64,000 bases of DNA from Sorex araneus (lineage: Eukaryota; Chordata; Mammalia; Eulipotyphla; Soricidae): the NCBI RefSeq assembly GCF_027595985.1, contig NC_073307.1:36398234-36462233 (forward strand), given 5' to 3'. A program made the position numbers and the translations under genes. The notes beneath the pieces were generated by a model. The model was not told the DNA's origin. It made no database searches and saw only the letters and a program-made list of their open reading frames with translations. Below are positions 1 through 10,287 of this stretch, piece after piece. Position 1 is the first letter of the stretch, and the number at the start of each line of letters is the position of its first letter.

Positions 1-707
1 CTTAAACTTTATGAAGTGAAATAAGGGTCAGGCAATTCCTAAGCTAAACATATCATATTTTAAACTACTTCATACTATCTTATGAAGTCATTTTCTCTCC
101 ACATCTTGTGTCCTTGGACAGGGCTGCAAGAGAATATCAACAGATTTGATTATATAGGAATAAAGAGCGGGATGTGATTGAAACACACTTTGGAAATTAA
201 ATTAAATCAAGGATTAAATGAAATCAGAATTAAATGGAATCAAGGACACTTTTATTCTGTAGGAACTCTCACAACATTAACATCACTGGCATACTTTCTG
301 ACTCCCAAAACAGATCTATTTTGCAGAAGTGCCCAAACTTAGGACCATGCATCCTTTTCTAGAAAGAACATCCCTTAGGGATTGAGCTCCTAGACACACT
401 ACTTTGGGAAACTCTGCTGTAAATGGGTTGCTTCCAAGATTTTGGGGATTTTGGTACCAAGGGAGATTTCCCGCCTGTCCCGCTTCCATGGGTCCCTCCC
501 CGGGAGGCGGATTGTTTATATTAAAATACAGGCTAACAGTCTTGATCTAAGATTTGGTCTATGGTTTGACCATGAGTGCTACCTTTGGTCATGGGGTACT
601 GTTCACCTCTTCCAATATTTTCACATGTATGTGAGTAGAAGTTGAGAGCCTCTCTAGAAGCCTGATGGTAGTACTCAAGCCTGATGGTGCTACTCAAAAG
701 GAGAGGT
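1..707. other. unique intergenic sequence
   Basis: A/T-rich DNA with no repeat family, splice-like exon or long reading frame that I can recognise. Confidence 0.5.
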
Positions 708-880
708 CTGGGCTGAAGAGGTAGAGGTTTAGGCACTTGCCTGGTACAGTCAACCTCTGTTAGAACCCCAGACCCCCAATGTGGTGTCCTGAGCATCCCC
801 ACAAGTGATTCCTATGCACAGAGCTAAGAGTAAGCATGAGTACTGCTGGTGCACCCCCTCCACCTAAAAAAGAATTCTCA
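708..880 (+). repeat. diverged shrew tRNA-derived SINE
   Basis: Matches by eye the younger copy at 54732-54901 across the body: a tRNA-like head, then 'tgtcctgagcatcccc', then 'cacagagctaagagtaagc'. It is heavily substituted, so it is an old insertion. Confidence 0.6.
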
Positions 881-2040
881 TGAAACATTCTATTACTCAC
901 ACCCTAAATTGAGTCAATAGTAAAAACTGTTGACTAACACAGACTAAGTGGTTCCTAAAATACACACAGAAATTATTTTTAGAATACTTCATTTGAAAGA
1001 GAATAATTTTAGTCTTTCAGAGAATTTTTATTATTTAACTACAACACCCTTCATTAGGCTATATACCAAAATAAAGATTTTTTTTTGGCAGGCGGGAAAT
1101 AATTTTCATGTAGGCATGTCATAGACTTTTGGGTAAAATTATATATCATAGTTCCCTTGTTCCCAGGCTATGGAGGAAAAAAAAGAGATTAATGTCTGAA
1201 ATTTCAACTGTATTTGTTTTACAAATTTGTTTGATTCTCTTGGGAATAATTATCTGATATCATTTGAAGGTTAGTAATTCCTTAGGAATGACCTTTCTGG
1301 TATAATTAGAGTAAGGAGACTTTCACGCAGTTAGGAAAAGTGAAAGTAAATGGACTTCGCTTCTGGCACTGCTGTTTTATGAAACAGTTGTTCTTTAAAA
1401 CAAATAGCAGGAGACTAAGAAGATTGTGCAAATAAATAGATACCTTTTCTTTTCCAAGACTAGATAATGTTGAAACATGTTAAACCATCTTCAGTAAGAA
1501 ATAATGAATGTATAAAACTAAACATAGATAAAGTTAGGAGAGGTGTGTCAGATGACTGTGAAGACGGATTTCCAAGGATTTGTTCTTTTTCAACATGTTA
1601 AGTGGAGGTTAGTTAGAAACACACACTAGGTTCAGGATTTCAGTGGAGCGGGAGGGATAAAAAGAGAAGGAGAGATGAGGGAAATGAGGGGAAAAAAGAG
1701 GAAGGGAGGGAGGAAGGGAGGAAGGGAAGGAGGGATTTTGAGTGAAGGTATTCCTTACCCAGACTAGAAGTTTACAGTTTTGCATGGAGTGTCTGAGGTA
1801 TACTAGGAATCCCCAAGTCATAGAACATGCTCTGTAACTGGGCCATGGACTGAGTCACAGAGGAGACTAACGACAAGCTAAATGAGATATATCTCTACAT
1901 GTCCTTAAGTTTACAACAAAAATCTCAGTTTCAGCAATGTACTACACACTTCTCCAAATTCATAAGTAAGCCCAAATAGCAGAGACCAAAACCAGGCCCA
2001 AAGAGAAACCTGGATAAACGTAAATGACTTTGACCTCTGT
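881..2040. other. unique intergenic sequence with a short purine tract
   Basis: No gene or recognisable interspersed repeat. A G/A-rich stretch at about 1650-1735 (gaaggga-type) is low-complexity DNA; the minus-strand reading frame over it is an artefact of composition. Confidence 0.5.
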
Positions 2041-2146
2041 TTCTTTTTCTTTTCTTTTCTTTTCTTTTCTTTTCTTTTCTTTTCTTTTCTTTTCTTTTCT
2101 TTTCTTTTCTTTTCTTTTCTTTTCTTTTCTTTTCTTTTTTTTTCTT
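2041..2146 (+). repeat. (TTTTC)n microsatellite, about 21 units
   Basis: Nearly pure pentamer array directly abutting an antisense SINE. It is therefore best read as that SINE's expanded A-rich tail, (GAAAA)n in SINE sense. Confidence 0.95.
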
Positions 2147-2250
2147 GTTTTGAGGTTACACTGGTGGGACTCAGGGATTATTTCTGATAATTGCCAGGTA
2201 ACATGCAGTGTTGCTGATCAAACTGAGGTCTACCACATGCATCCACTTCC
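2147..2250 (-). repeat. diverged antisense SINE
   Basis: Follows the TTTTC array and reads, in antisense, the SINE body: 'ctggtgggactcagggatta', then 'ttgctgatcaaactgaggtc', ending near 'accacatgcatcc'. It corresponds to the better-preserved antisense copy at 48894-49099. Confidence 0.6.
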
Positions 2251-2333
2251 TATATAAATATGAACAATTCCTTGTATGCTGGATAGGCCTGTTGCTAGAT
2301 TTAATACCAGGACATTTAACTTTTCAATTTTTA

Positions 2334-2500
2334 ATTTTTAAAAAATTTTATAAGGTAGTTCACAATATTTGATTACAGTTAATATTCAAACACCAACCCA
2401 ACCACCATTACACCTTCCCACCACCAAATTTGGGATGTTTCTATCCCAAGTCCCAATCCCTGTCCCAAAGCACAACCAAAATAATATATTTTGTATTGTT
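2334..2500 (-). repeat. old retroposon resembling an antisense L1 3' end
   Basis: A T/A-rich start followed by the 'caacca-ccaccattacacc' and 'cccaccaccaaattt' style seen in antisense L1 3' UTRs of this window. The similarity is weak and the class is uncertain. Confidence 0.35.
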
Positions 2501-2558
2501 ACTGGTGTCCACAGGAGCAAAATTGATGAGCAACGGGATGACAGTGATACAGTGATTG
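2500..2558 (+). repeat. RTE-type SINE tail fragment
   Basis: Contains 'gatgagcaacgggatgacag' followed by 'tgatacagtgat', the same 3' tail as the intact RTE-tailed SINE at 37486-37733 and related to the 3' end of the RTE LINE at 18515-19025. There is no poly(A) after it. Confidence 0.7.
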
Positions 2559-3460
2559 TCTATTATGGAAAACTGTTGAAAATGCTACAAAAAAGTATCC
2601 ATAGGGAGACAGTGTGAAGATTGTTCTGTTTTGGCAGGGGCAATTAAGACATTCTTTAGAATATCACTAAGATGCTGTTAAAGGTTGAGTGATGTGAGAT
2701 TTTGTATTATATATGTATGTATATATGAAACTATGCACATGTGCATATGTATATGCATATATATATATATTTCCCTCTGTGATTTGTTGCCTACTATCTG
2801 ATCCCCATCCAGTGTGGTGTGGTACTTATGGAGATTGGGTAGGGAATGTCTTATGATGTAATTCGTGGTCACATGGTACAGGAATACGTTCACTTGTACG
2901 TGAGTCTCGGCCCAAGCGTGTGTGGAACAGCCTTGAAAGTGGTGGTGGTGGTTGGGTACTGGAGGTTTTAGGCTGCCGGGGCTGGGTCCCTTGGGGTGGG
3001 GAGGGCTCTCACCCGCTCCCCTCTGGGGTGCCCCGAGTGAAACAGCTTGGTATAAATTCCGGTGGCATGGCTATGGCAGGAGTCATGTTGCTCCCTTCCA
3101 GGAGAAAAAGCTTTGTGATCTGGATCGTGGCCAATGAGGAGATTATCTGGCACCAGCAGGAGGTGGTTTATGGGCATGAACCCTGGGTCGCCAGAGATGG
3201 GGGTGGGGCAGGGAGGGGATGGTGTGGAACAGGCAGAGGATCTCCTCCACTCCCAGTCCTTGTTGAGCCCAGAGTCCAAGGTCACAAAGTTCCACATAAC
3301 CAATACCAGGACATTTTAAAAAGACACTGTATCTGGTTGTAGAGGAAGTTTTTAAAGCCCATATATTGGTCTAGATGAGTTGAAGAACAATAACTGAGAC
3401 CTCACATAAAACTGAAATGCCTAAAAACCTGTTTCTCTATTTAATTTATTTATTGTTATT
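2559..3460. other. unique sequence with TA-rich patch and GC-rich segment
   Basis: A short (AT)/(ATGT)n patch lies at 2705-2770. From 2920 to 3300 the DNA is GC-rich and holds overlapping ORFs on both strands (up to 140 codons). They resemble no protein I know and have no supporting start or splice context, so I do not call a gene. Confidence 0.45.
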
Positions 3461-3668
3461 AGAGAGTCTCTTGCCTGCGCTCCTGACTGTCTTCCGCAGG
3501 GCCTCCTCGGAGGGGATGGGCTCCAACTTCCCTCCCCACCTCGAGCAGAGCACCTGGCAGCCGAAGACCTACGGAGCCCAGCCATAGCCATGGTAAAGGC
3601 CCCTCTCCACATGTTCAGACGAGCCTCACACATGAAGGAACCAGCAGAGGAACCCAGGTGTGTGGGAC
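3461..3668 (-). repeat. GC-rich repeat module, copy 1
   Basis: The reverse complement aligns by eye over about 210 bases with 57123-57331, sharing 'cacacacctgggttcctctg', 'gtggagaggggcc', 'aggtcttcggctg', 'ggagcccatcccc' and the end 'caagagactctct'. Family identity is unknown. Both copies keep one frame open, but the residues are low-complexity and unlike any protein I know. Confidence 0.65.
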
Positions 3669-3782
3669 CTGGGGCTGAGACCTCCAAGCATGCTCAGATT
3701 GGGACTGGGCCTCCTCCTCCCAGATTTCCCATTTCCCAGTAGCTAGGCGGTCACACCCAGGGACTGTCCCTGGCGCCGTGTA

Positions 3783-3993
3783 ATCCTGTCAATGGCCAGC
3801 ATCCATGGTATATTAATATGCCAAAACCAGTAACAAGCTGGGTCTCATTCCCCTGACCCTGAAAGAGCCTCCAATGCGGCATCATTGGGAAGGACAAGTA
3901 AAGAGAGGCTTCTAAAATCTCAGGGCTAGGACGAATGGAGACGTTACTGAGACCGCTCGAGAAATTCGATGATCAACGGGATGGTGATGATGG

Positions 3994-4024
<31 letters not shown>
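3783..4024 (+). repeat. RTE-tailed SINE-like element with (GAT)n end
   Basis: The last 100 bases contain 'acgaatggagacgttactga', 'ccgctcgag' and 'gatgatcaacgggatg'. They correspond to the 3' end of the RTE LINE at 18515-18591, then run into a (GAT)n array at about 3979-4023. The centre differs from the 37486-37733 element, so this is a second subfamily. Ending in a short tandem repeat instead of poly(A) is typical of RTE-mobilised elements. Confidence 0.65.
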
Positions 4025-4025
<1 letters not shown>

Positions 4026-4032
4026 GTTATTA

Positions 4033-4255
4033 GTGGGGATCTCCCAAGCACTCTCAGGGGTTGGGGGCCACTTCCAGGGATCCTCAGTCAACTGGGCCTA
4101 GTGGTCAATCCTAGGACTGGAGGTCTCAGGCTCTGTGGTGCCACGGGCTATTCCCTATGATGTCTGATGGACCATGTAGTCCCTGGAATCAAACTGAGAT
4201 CTCACACAGTCAAAGCATGCTCCCTTAACTCCTGTGCTGTATCCCTACCCATCTA
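4033..4255 (-). repeat. diverged antisense tRNA-derived SINE
   Basis: In reverse complement it begins with a tRNA-like head ('gggatacagcacaggagtta', a degraded B box 'agtttgattcc') and continues into a body of about 150 bases ending in 'gggagatcccc'. It has diverged from the main SINE family. Confidence 0.45.
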
Positions 4256-4295
4256 TTTAATTTAATTTTTGTCTTTATTTTTCCTTTATGTTTTT

Positions 4296-4406
4296 GTTTT
4301 TGGGCCACACCTGGAGGTGTTTTGAGGAAAATTCTGGCTCTATATTCAGTAATGCATGTGGTGGTAGGGGTCAATCAAGGGTCTACTGCCTGCAAGGTAA
4401 GTGAGT
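4296..4406 (-). repeat. antisense SINE interrupted by an L1
   Basis: Reads 'gggccacacctggaggtg', a SINE body, then 'ctgcctgcaaggtaagtgag', as in other antisense SINEs. The L1 insertion at 4420-5443 cuts it near its head, so the SINE is older than that L1. Confidence 0.55.
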
Positions 4407-4419
4407 TAGCCTCTGTTTC

Positions 4420-5443
4420 CTTTTTTTTTAATTAATTAATTATTTTTTTAAATTAGTGAATCACCGTGGGGGTACAGTTACAGATTTATACATTTTTGTG
4501 CTCATGTTTTCCCCCAAAGTTTGAGAACCCCTCCCTTCACCAGTGCCCATTCTCCACCGCCAGTAGACCCAGTATCCCTCCCACCCTCCCCAGTCCCATC
4601 ACCCCCCACCCCACACTGCCACTATGGCAGGGTATTCCCTTTTGTTCTCTCTCTCTGATTAGGTGTTGTGGTTTGCAATAAAGGTGTTGAGTGGCCATTG
4701 TGTTCAGTCTCTAGTCTACATTCAGCACGCATCACCCTTCCCCCACATGACCTCCGACCACATTTTACTTGGTGTTCCCTTCTCTGAGTTGCCCAGAATG
4801 AGAGACCAGCCTCTAAGCCATGGAGACAGCCTCCTGGTACTTATTTCTACTATTCTTGGGTGTTAGACTCCTATTCTATTATTCTATAGTCCACAGATGA
4901 GTGCAATCTTTCTATGTCTGTCTCTCTCTTTCTGACTCATTTCACTTAGCATACTTTCCATGCTGATCCACTTATATGCAAACTTCATGACCTCATTTTT
5001 TCTAACAGCTGCCTAGTATTCCATTGTATAGATGTACCAAAGTTTCTTCAGCCAGTCATCTGTTCTAGGGCACTCAGGTTTTTTCCAAATTCTGGCTATT
5101 GTAAACAGTGCTGCAATGAACATATAAGTGCAGATGTCATTTCGACTATACTTTTTTGCTTCTCTGGGATATATTCCCAGCAGTGGTATTGCTGGATCAA
5201 ATGGAAGCTCAACCTCTAGTTTTTTGAGAATCGTCCATATTGTTTTCCAAAAGGGCTGAACTAGTCGGCATTCCCACCAGCAGTGTAGAAGGGTCCCTTT
5301 CTCCCCACATCCTCTCCAACAGTGGTTGCTTTTGTTCTTTTGGATGTGTGCCAGTCTCTGTGGTGTGAGGTGGTATCTCATGGTTGTTTTGATCTGCATC
5401 TCTCTGATGATTAGTGATGTAGAGCACTTTTTCATGTGCCTTT
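4420..5443 (-). mobile_element. 5'-truncated L1 with target-site duplications
   Basis: Flanked by a perfect 14-bp duplication, ttagcctctgtttc, at 4406-4419 and 5444-5457. The poly(A) tail appears as T-runs at the left. Reading leftward it carries the ORF2 C-terminal region (about 5435-4900, with [20 protein letters not shown]), a stop at TMEY, then the 3' UTR. It is about 1.0 kb of a normal 6-7 kb element and cannot be autonomous. Confidence 0.93.
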
Positions 5444-5457
5444 TTAGCCTCTGTTTC

Positions 5458-5975
5458 TTTGGCTCTGTGACCCCCCCGGTTTTTTTAAATCTATGCTTAA
5501 AAACACAAGGAATATATTAAAATTTTGAGTATTTCCAAGTGAAAACCAAAGCTTGAATCCTAGGTTACTTGAAAATTCTGAATAGGAATTTATCACCAAG
5601 CATTATGGGAATCTCAACCTGAAAAATGAATATAAAACTGGTCTAAGGATACTCAAGAGACGCAAACTATTTTGTTAGGACACTCCCAAAATTTAGAGTG
5701 TACTGACATCTCTTAAAATGATCTCTCTACATAGCAAATCTCTCATACAAAATATAAAGCTGCAAGTAAGTAATCAGTAATAACCAAGAGTCAGCAAGCA
5801 GATTTAAGTAATAGGATAATCAGAGCTTTTTCTCTAGTAAAAATAACTATAAATATATACTAAAATAGTACAGAAACCACAATGAAATGATGGGATACAA
5901 TGAAATGAAACTATTTTGACCAAAACAAATGAGAACTCCAAAATACAGATTTTAAAAATGGAGGCACTGAAAAGA
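5458..5975. other. unique intergenic sequence
   Basis: A/T-rich and featureless to my reading; no repeat or gene recognised. Confidence 0.5.
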
Positions 5976-6155
5976 AAAAAGGGAATGGGAGGGGAGGGAG
6001 GGGAGGGAAGGGAAGGGAAGGGAAGGGAAGGGAAGGGAAGGGAAGGGAAGGGAAGGGAAGGGAAGGGAAGGGAAGGGAAGGGAAGGGAAGGGGAGAAGAG
6101 GGGAGGGAAGGGAAGGGGAGAAGAGGGGAGGGGAAGAGAGGAAGGGGATGGGGGA
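5976..6155 (+). repeat. (GGGAA)n purine microsatellite
   Basis: An almost pure GGGAA array (about 6005-6090) with degenerate G/A-rich shoulders. The ORFs over it on both strands are composition artefacts. Confidence 0.95.
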
Positions 6156-7130
6156 GGGGAGTGGAGGTGGGAAACACAAAGGAGAGTTGAAGAGGCACAA
6201 GCCCAGCATGCATGCCATCATAGAAACGGAGGGGAGGAGGAAATGTGGTATAGTGTGAAAGGATCACAGTCTCTGAATAAACTGACTAGAGCCTATACCA
6301 CAAGAATCACTGAAAAAGTGAGGCCATGTGTTTTACCAGCTGTCTGTGAAGACCGTCAGGAGAATGAAGAGAGAGCCCACCAGGTTGCTTTCCAGAAGGG
6401 AGGATTCAGGGCTAGCCACTGTCTTTCATGGAGATGTAGATGGTTAGAAAGCTGAGTTTCCCCAAAGTGTATTGAGAAACGTGGAGAGCTTTACTGTGCA
6501 ATTTAACATTTCTTGTAGAAATTTCTACAGTGCTCACCTTTGAGTACAGAGATTTGTCTGAGAGAACTGAGCAAGCTCTACTGTTCGCTGCACAGTCATC
6601 TGCTTGTTTAAGTTGTATGTTTTGTCCTTGGAGGCTGTTACAGTGATTTCCTTGGTGTTGACATTTCCTATTTTTTTGTTAAAAACACACACCCACACAC
6701 CCACTTTTCAAAATAAAAGTAGCTATTTTAAAGATTATTTTAAATCCCAGAAAAAGTATCTTATTCTTCCGCAGTGAATATTGGTGAAAGGACACACCCA
6801 CTTGATGAAGCAGAAACAATCAGGGAGTCATGAAACTTATTATTCATTCACTCATTTTTTTTTAAACACAGCCTTTAAATACTGATCAAACACCTCTTTT
6901 ATTCCAGGTGCTGCTGTGGTTTTTGAGAATAAATTTCAAACACAGAGTAAAGACGGAAAAAAAAGAGTAAAAAGGGAAAGAAGCAAAGATAAAAAGAGTA
7001 AAGATCAAAATGAATAATATCTTTAAATGGAAATAAGCTTATGGTAACTACTTATTAACTGTAAAGTTTATGAATTCATATTATCGAACTCAATCTGCCT
7101 AATAGTGCTTTAGGAGGCTTTAGTGGTTCT
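6156..7130. other. unique intergenic sequence
   Basis: No gene, SINE or LINE recognised. A short CA-rich patch is at about 6688-6702. Confidence 0.5.
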
Positions 7131-7134
7131 AATG

Positions 7135-7600
7135 ATTCCCTATTACCACTGTAATAAATAATCATATTAGTGGCTAAACATAGTACCAAGGTATTTTACA
7201 GTTCTGGAAGTCAGAAATCCAAACTGTCTCACTGAGCTCAAGGCAAAGAGTTAGCAGAGCTGACTCCGTAGGAAACTCCGGAGGGAAATCCATTTCTCTG
7301 CCCTTTGAAGCCTCTAGTGCAGACCCTAATTTCTTAGCCTGTGGATCCTCTTTCAGCTTCTTTCTTTCACTCACATAACACATGTCGGCTCCCATCACTA
7401 CCCCCTGCCTTTGTCTTACATTACATGATATTGGGTCCATCTGGAGGCCCAAACAAGCTCCTCTCTCATGATCCTCGCCATAGTCAAGACAGCTTCAATA
7501 AATTCTGCTGAATAGGAAGCTCCAGGATATCTTTGGATATGGGATTGGGGAGGGGGGAGGATAGGGGGTGGGACAATTATTTTGTCAACTAGAGTCCTTA
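7135..7600 (-). repeat. MLT1-like solo LTR (MaLR endogenous retrovirus fossil)
   Basis: The plus strand reads the antisense form of the mammal-wide MaLR LTR: 'ttttacagttctggaagtca', 'aatccatttctctgcccttt', then a decayed end near 'gtgggacaattattttgtc'. It is a non-coding relic with no retroviral gene. The family call is from remembered consensus and is moderately certain. Confidence 0.5.
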
Positions 7601-7976
7601 TTCATTTTCACTTTTGAAGAGAAGTCTCAATCTTAAAACCAAATCTAGCTAGACTAAACCATTCAAAGAGTGCAGACAAAATTATACAATTTTAGGCAAA
7701 GATTTAGAGCTTTAACAGTCAGAGATGCGTGCTGAGAAAACCCCTCACCACTTCAATCAGAAGACAACTGAGTATAGAAGGCTGGATTGAAAAGCAAGAT
7801 GTAAGGACACTTTTAATGTACATCTATGTACCAATGACACTAAAAACAATGCTATCCAGCTGAATTCTGGAACCTTGAAATTCAGAAGAGTATGAAAAGT
7901 TGGGAAACAACACCAAGAAGTCAGAATGGAAATTGGGAGTAATGGCAGCAACAACCCGAGGTTCAAAGGAGCATGG
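7601..7976. other. unique intergenic sequence
   Basis: Nothing recognised. It ends in the left target-site duplication of the next element. Confidence 0.45.
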
Positions 7977-7991
7977 AAAGAAGGCAGCAAG

Positions 7992-9152
7992 GACACAGCA
8001 GCGAGTCACAGAAGACACCACATCACCGGAGATCTCTCTGGGCCCCGTACTGAACCAATTTCAACAGAGCACCTCAGATGGAGCAGGTGTGCTCTCCCCA
8101 CTGGCTCCAGATGAAACCCCAGTGACCAGGAGCTTCCAGAAGCGTGGCCCAGGTATGCGGGTTCCAGGCCTAAGACTACAAGCCACACGGTGGTGGCAGA
8201 GGAGTCGAGCTGTCCCTCCCCAGCTCCCGCCTGCTGGGGTCCTGGCTGTCATGCCCACAATCAGCTTCCAGGTGCCATCTCAGGGCACCAACAGCCCTGG
8301 CCCAGAGACTCCCAGTTGAATTCTAAAGTGAATTGCCCTACAGAGATGTCTCTGGACCCCAACCATTTACAATCTTAGAATTCCAGAAGTGCGTGGTCAA
8401 CTTTTGCCACCATGAGACCTCTCATGATATTCAAGGTGAGCAATTGAAAATAAATTACCTTTATATTCCACAAATGAGTGCAGTCATTCTATGTCTGTCC
8501 CTCTCTGAGCATTTCACTTAGCATGATACTCTCCATGCTGATCCACTTATATGCAAATTTCATGATTTCATCTTTTCTAACAGCTGCATAGTATTCCATT
8601 GTGTATATGTACCAAAGTTTCTTTAACCAGCCAGTGTTCTTGGGCACTCGGGTTTTTTCCAGATTCTGGCTATTGTAAACAGAGGGGTGAGGGGGGTGGG
8701 GTGGGGCTGGCATGAGAGATACCGGGAACATTGGTGGTGAAGAGTGGACACTGGTGGAGGGATGGTTACTCTATCATTGTATGACTGAAACATAATCATG
8801 AAAGTTTGTAGTTGTACCTCATGGTGATTCATTAAAAAATATATAAAAATTAAAAAAGAAAAAGAAAGAAAATAATTATCTAGCGTCTATGTCTACCCCT
8901 GGCAGGCAGGCTTGAATGGTGGTGGGGAAATTCATGCAAACTATAATGCCCAAGAGCAGAGAGGGAGTATTGGGAAAATTGGCTGCCATAGAGACAGGGT
9001 AAGGAGAAATGGGGGAGGGGTGGATACTGGGGACAAATAAATGTGCACTGGTGGAAGGATGGGTGTTCGATCATTGTATGGTTGAAGCTCAAACATGAAA
9101 GCTTTGTAACTTTATCTCACGGTGATTAAATAAAAAAAAAGAAAAGGAAAAA
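7992..9152 (+). mobile_element. L1-tailed composite retroelement (family A), interrupted by an L1
   Basis: Bounded by a perfect 15-bp duplication, aaagaaggcagcaag, at 7977-7991 and 9153-9167, with an A-rich tail at 9128-9152. Without the insertion at 8461-8867 (plus its TSD) it is about 750 bases. The 3' part (from about 8880) is L1 3' UTR, ending 'cacggtgattaaataaaa'. The 5' part (7992-8460) is not ORF2 sequence and matches 35134-35500. Usual L1 3' UTRs here are about 450 bases, so about 300 bases are of other origin. I infer a non-autonomous element; an L1 subfamily with a longer 3' UTR is the alternative. Confidence 0.75.
8461..8867 (+). mobile_element. twin-primed (5'-inverted) L1 insertion
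   Basis: 8461-8683 is antisense ORF2 C-terminus, and 8684-8867 is sense 3' UTR plus poly(A). This head-inverted structure is the signature of twin priming. Flanking copies of gaaaataaattacct (8446-8460) and gaaaataattatct (8868-8881) are the slightly decayed TSD. Sequence between the inverted and sense parts is missing, as is usual at such junctions. It lies inside the 7992-9152 element. Confidence 0.85.
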
Positions 9153-9227
9153 AAAGAAGGCAGCAAGATCCATTAACTGCAGAATTACCTGTTAACATTT
9201 CGAATCAACTCTAAAGAAACAGGAATA

Positions 9228-9728
9228 GACCCAGATGAGATCCAGAGCAGCCCAGCACGACACGGCCCCTCTGCTCCTTAAAGACTATGATCTGAAAGGT
9301 CTATTAACCCATTTTGGCACCCAGAGACTTGTTATAGAAATGCATCTAGACTGTGAACTGAGCTAAAAATAACAGAAATCCAAAATGAAGAGCTCATATA
9401 ATCTTCATTCTCAGCAATGGAAAACAAATTATCAAATGATGCCTTTTCAGCAGGTTTGATTGTTGGGGGAAAATTCCAAATAATAATAGGCAGTTCTCTG
9501 TTGAAATGTTGAATGTATTCAAAGTATAGAGAGAATAAAGTGAAGATCATTTAGACACTCAGGTGGGGGGGGTGGGTGTGGGAGGGGAGTACATTGGGGT
9601 TCTTGGTGGGGGAACAGGTGAACTGGTGAAGAGATGGGGGTTTGATCATTATATGACTGAGACTTAAACCTGAAAGCTTTGTAACTTTTGTCACAGTGAT
9701 TCAATAAAATAAAAATTTAAAAAATAAA
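9228..9728 (+). mobile_element. L1-tailed composite retroelement (family B), 5'-truncated copy
   Basis: A perfect duplication aaagaaacaggaata flanks it (9213-9227 and about 9729-9743). The 3' half is L1 3' UTR ('tctcagcaatggaaaacaaa', 'aacctgaaagctttgtaac') plus poly(A). The 5' half shares 'ctagactg-gaactgagc' with the element at 41354-42089 and contains no ORF2 codons. Confidence 0.75.
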
Positions 9729-9744
9729 AAAGAAACAGGAATAT

Positions 9745-10105
9745 ATAAAATATAGAGGCAAAGAAATTACCTATAGATACAACAATTTTAGCTTCAAGAC
9801 ATAACAAAACATTTTGAGTTTTTTAAAACTCGAAATGAGTTTTAAAAAGTGGGCAGAATAGCAGGTGAAACATAGCCTATAATGGTCAAAGAATACACAA
9901 AGTCATCAATCTTAAGGACAAGTGAACAAGTCAATGAGCAGTCTTAGTATTATTATGAACTAGAAATTACTATATCCACTGACAAAGTTGGACATTCTTT
10001 CAAATACACATGAATATTTATCAAAATAGATCAAACAACAAGCTACAAAACAAGTGAGAAAAACATTATGTAGTCTCAATGGAAATGCAATTGAGTCACA
10101 GAGTC
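9745..10105 (+). repeat. ancient L1 fragment (ORF2 endonuclease region)
   Basis: 'tttcaaatacacatgaatat' and 'aaaatagatcaaacaaca' resemble the eutherian L1 ORF2 endonuclease region ('...aagtacacatggaac...', '...aagatagaccatat...'). Reading frames are destroyed. Confidence 0.4.
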
Positions 10106-10119
10106 AAGTTCTGCATTTT

Positions 10120-10225
10120 ACTGGTGGAGGGATGTGTTTGATAATTGTATGAATGTAACTCAAACATGAAAGCTTGGAACTATATCTCAATGATTCAATA
10201 AAATTAAAAAATAAAGTAAAACAAA
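10120..10225 (+). mobile_element. very short L1 3' end
   Basis: Reads 'tactggtggagggatgtgtt' through 'aaacatgaaagcttggaac' to 'tcaataaaatt' and an A-rich tail. The bases before it (caagttctgcatttta) and after it (caaggctctgcatttt) look like a decayed TSD. Confidence 0.75.
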
Positions 10226-10287
10226 ATGGAAAAACTAACTGGAAACAAGGCTCTGCATTTTTAGTAGTCCTGTTCAAAAATCTGTAA

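Noticed and set aside
2920-3342. 140-codon ORF with overlapping minus ORF
   Set aside because: GC-rich, Gly/Trp-rich translation without domain; both strands are open, typical of composition.
3969-4024. GAT array as a coding (Met/Asp) repeat
   Set aside because: It is the tail expansion of an RTE-type element.
5911-6455. ORFs of 179 and 118 codons
   Set aside because: They run through the (GGGAA)n array; the non-repeat part resembles no protein.
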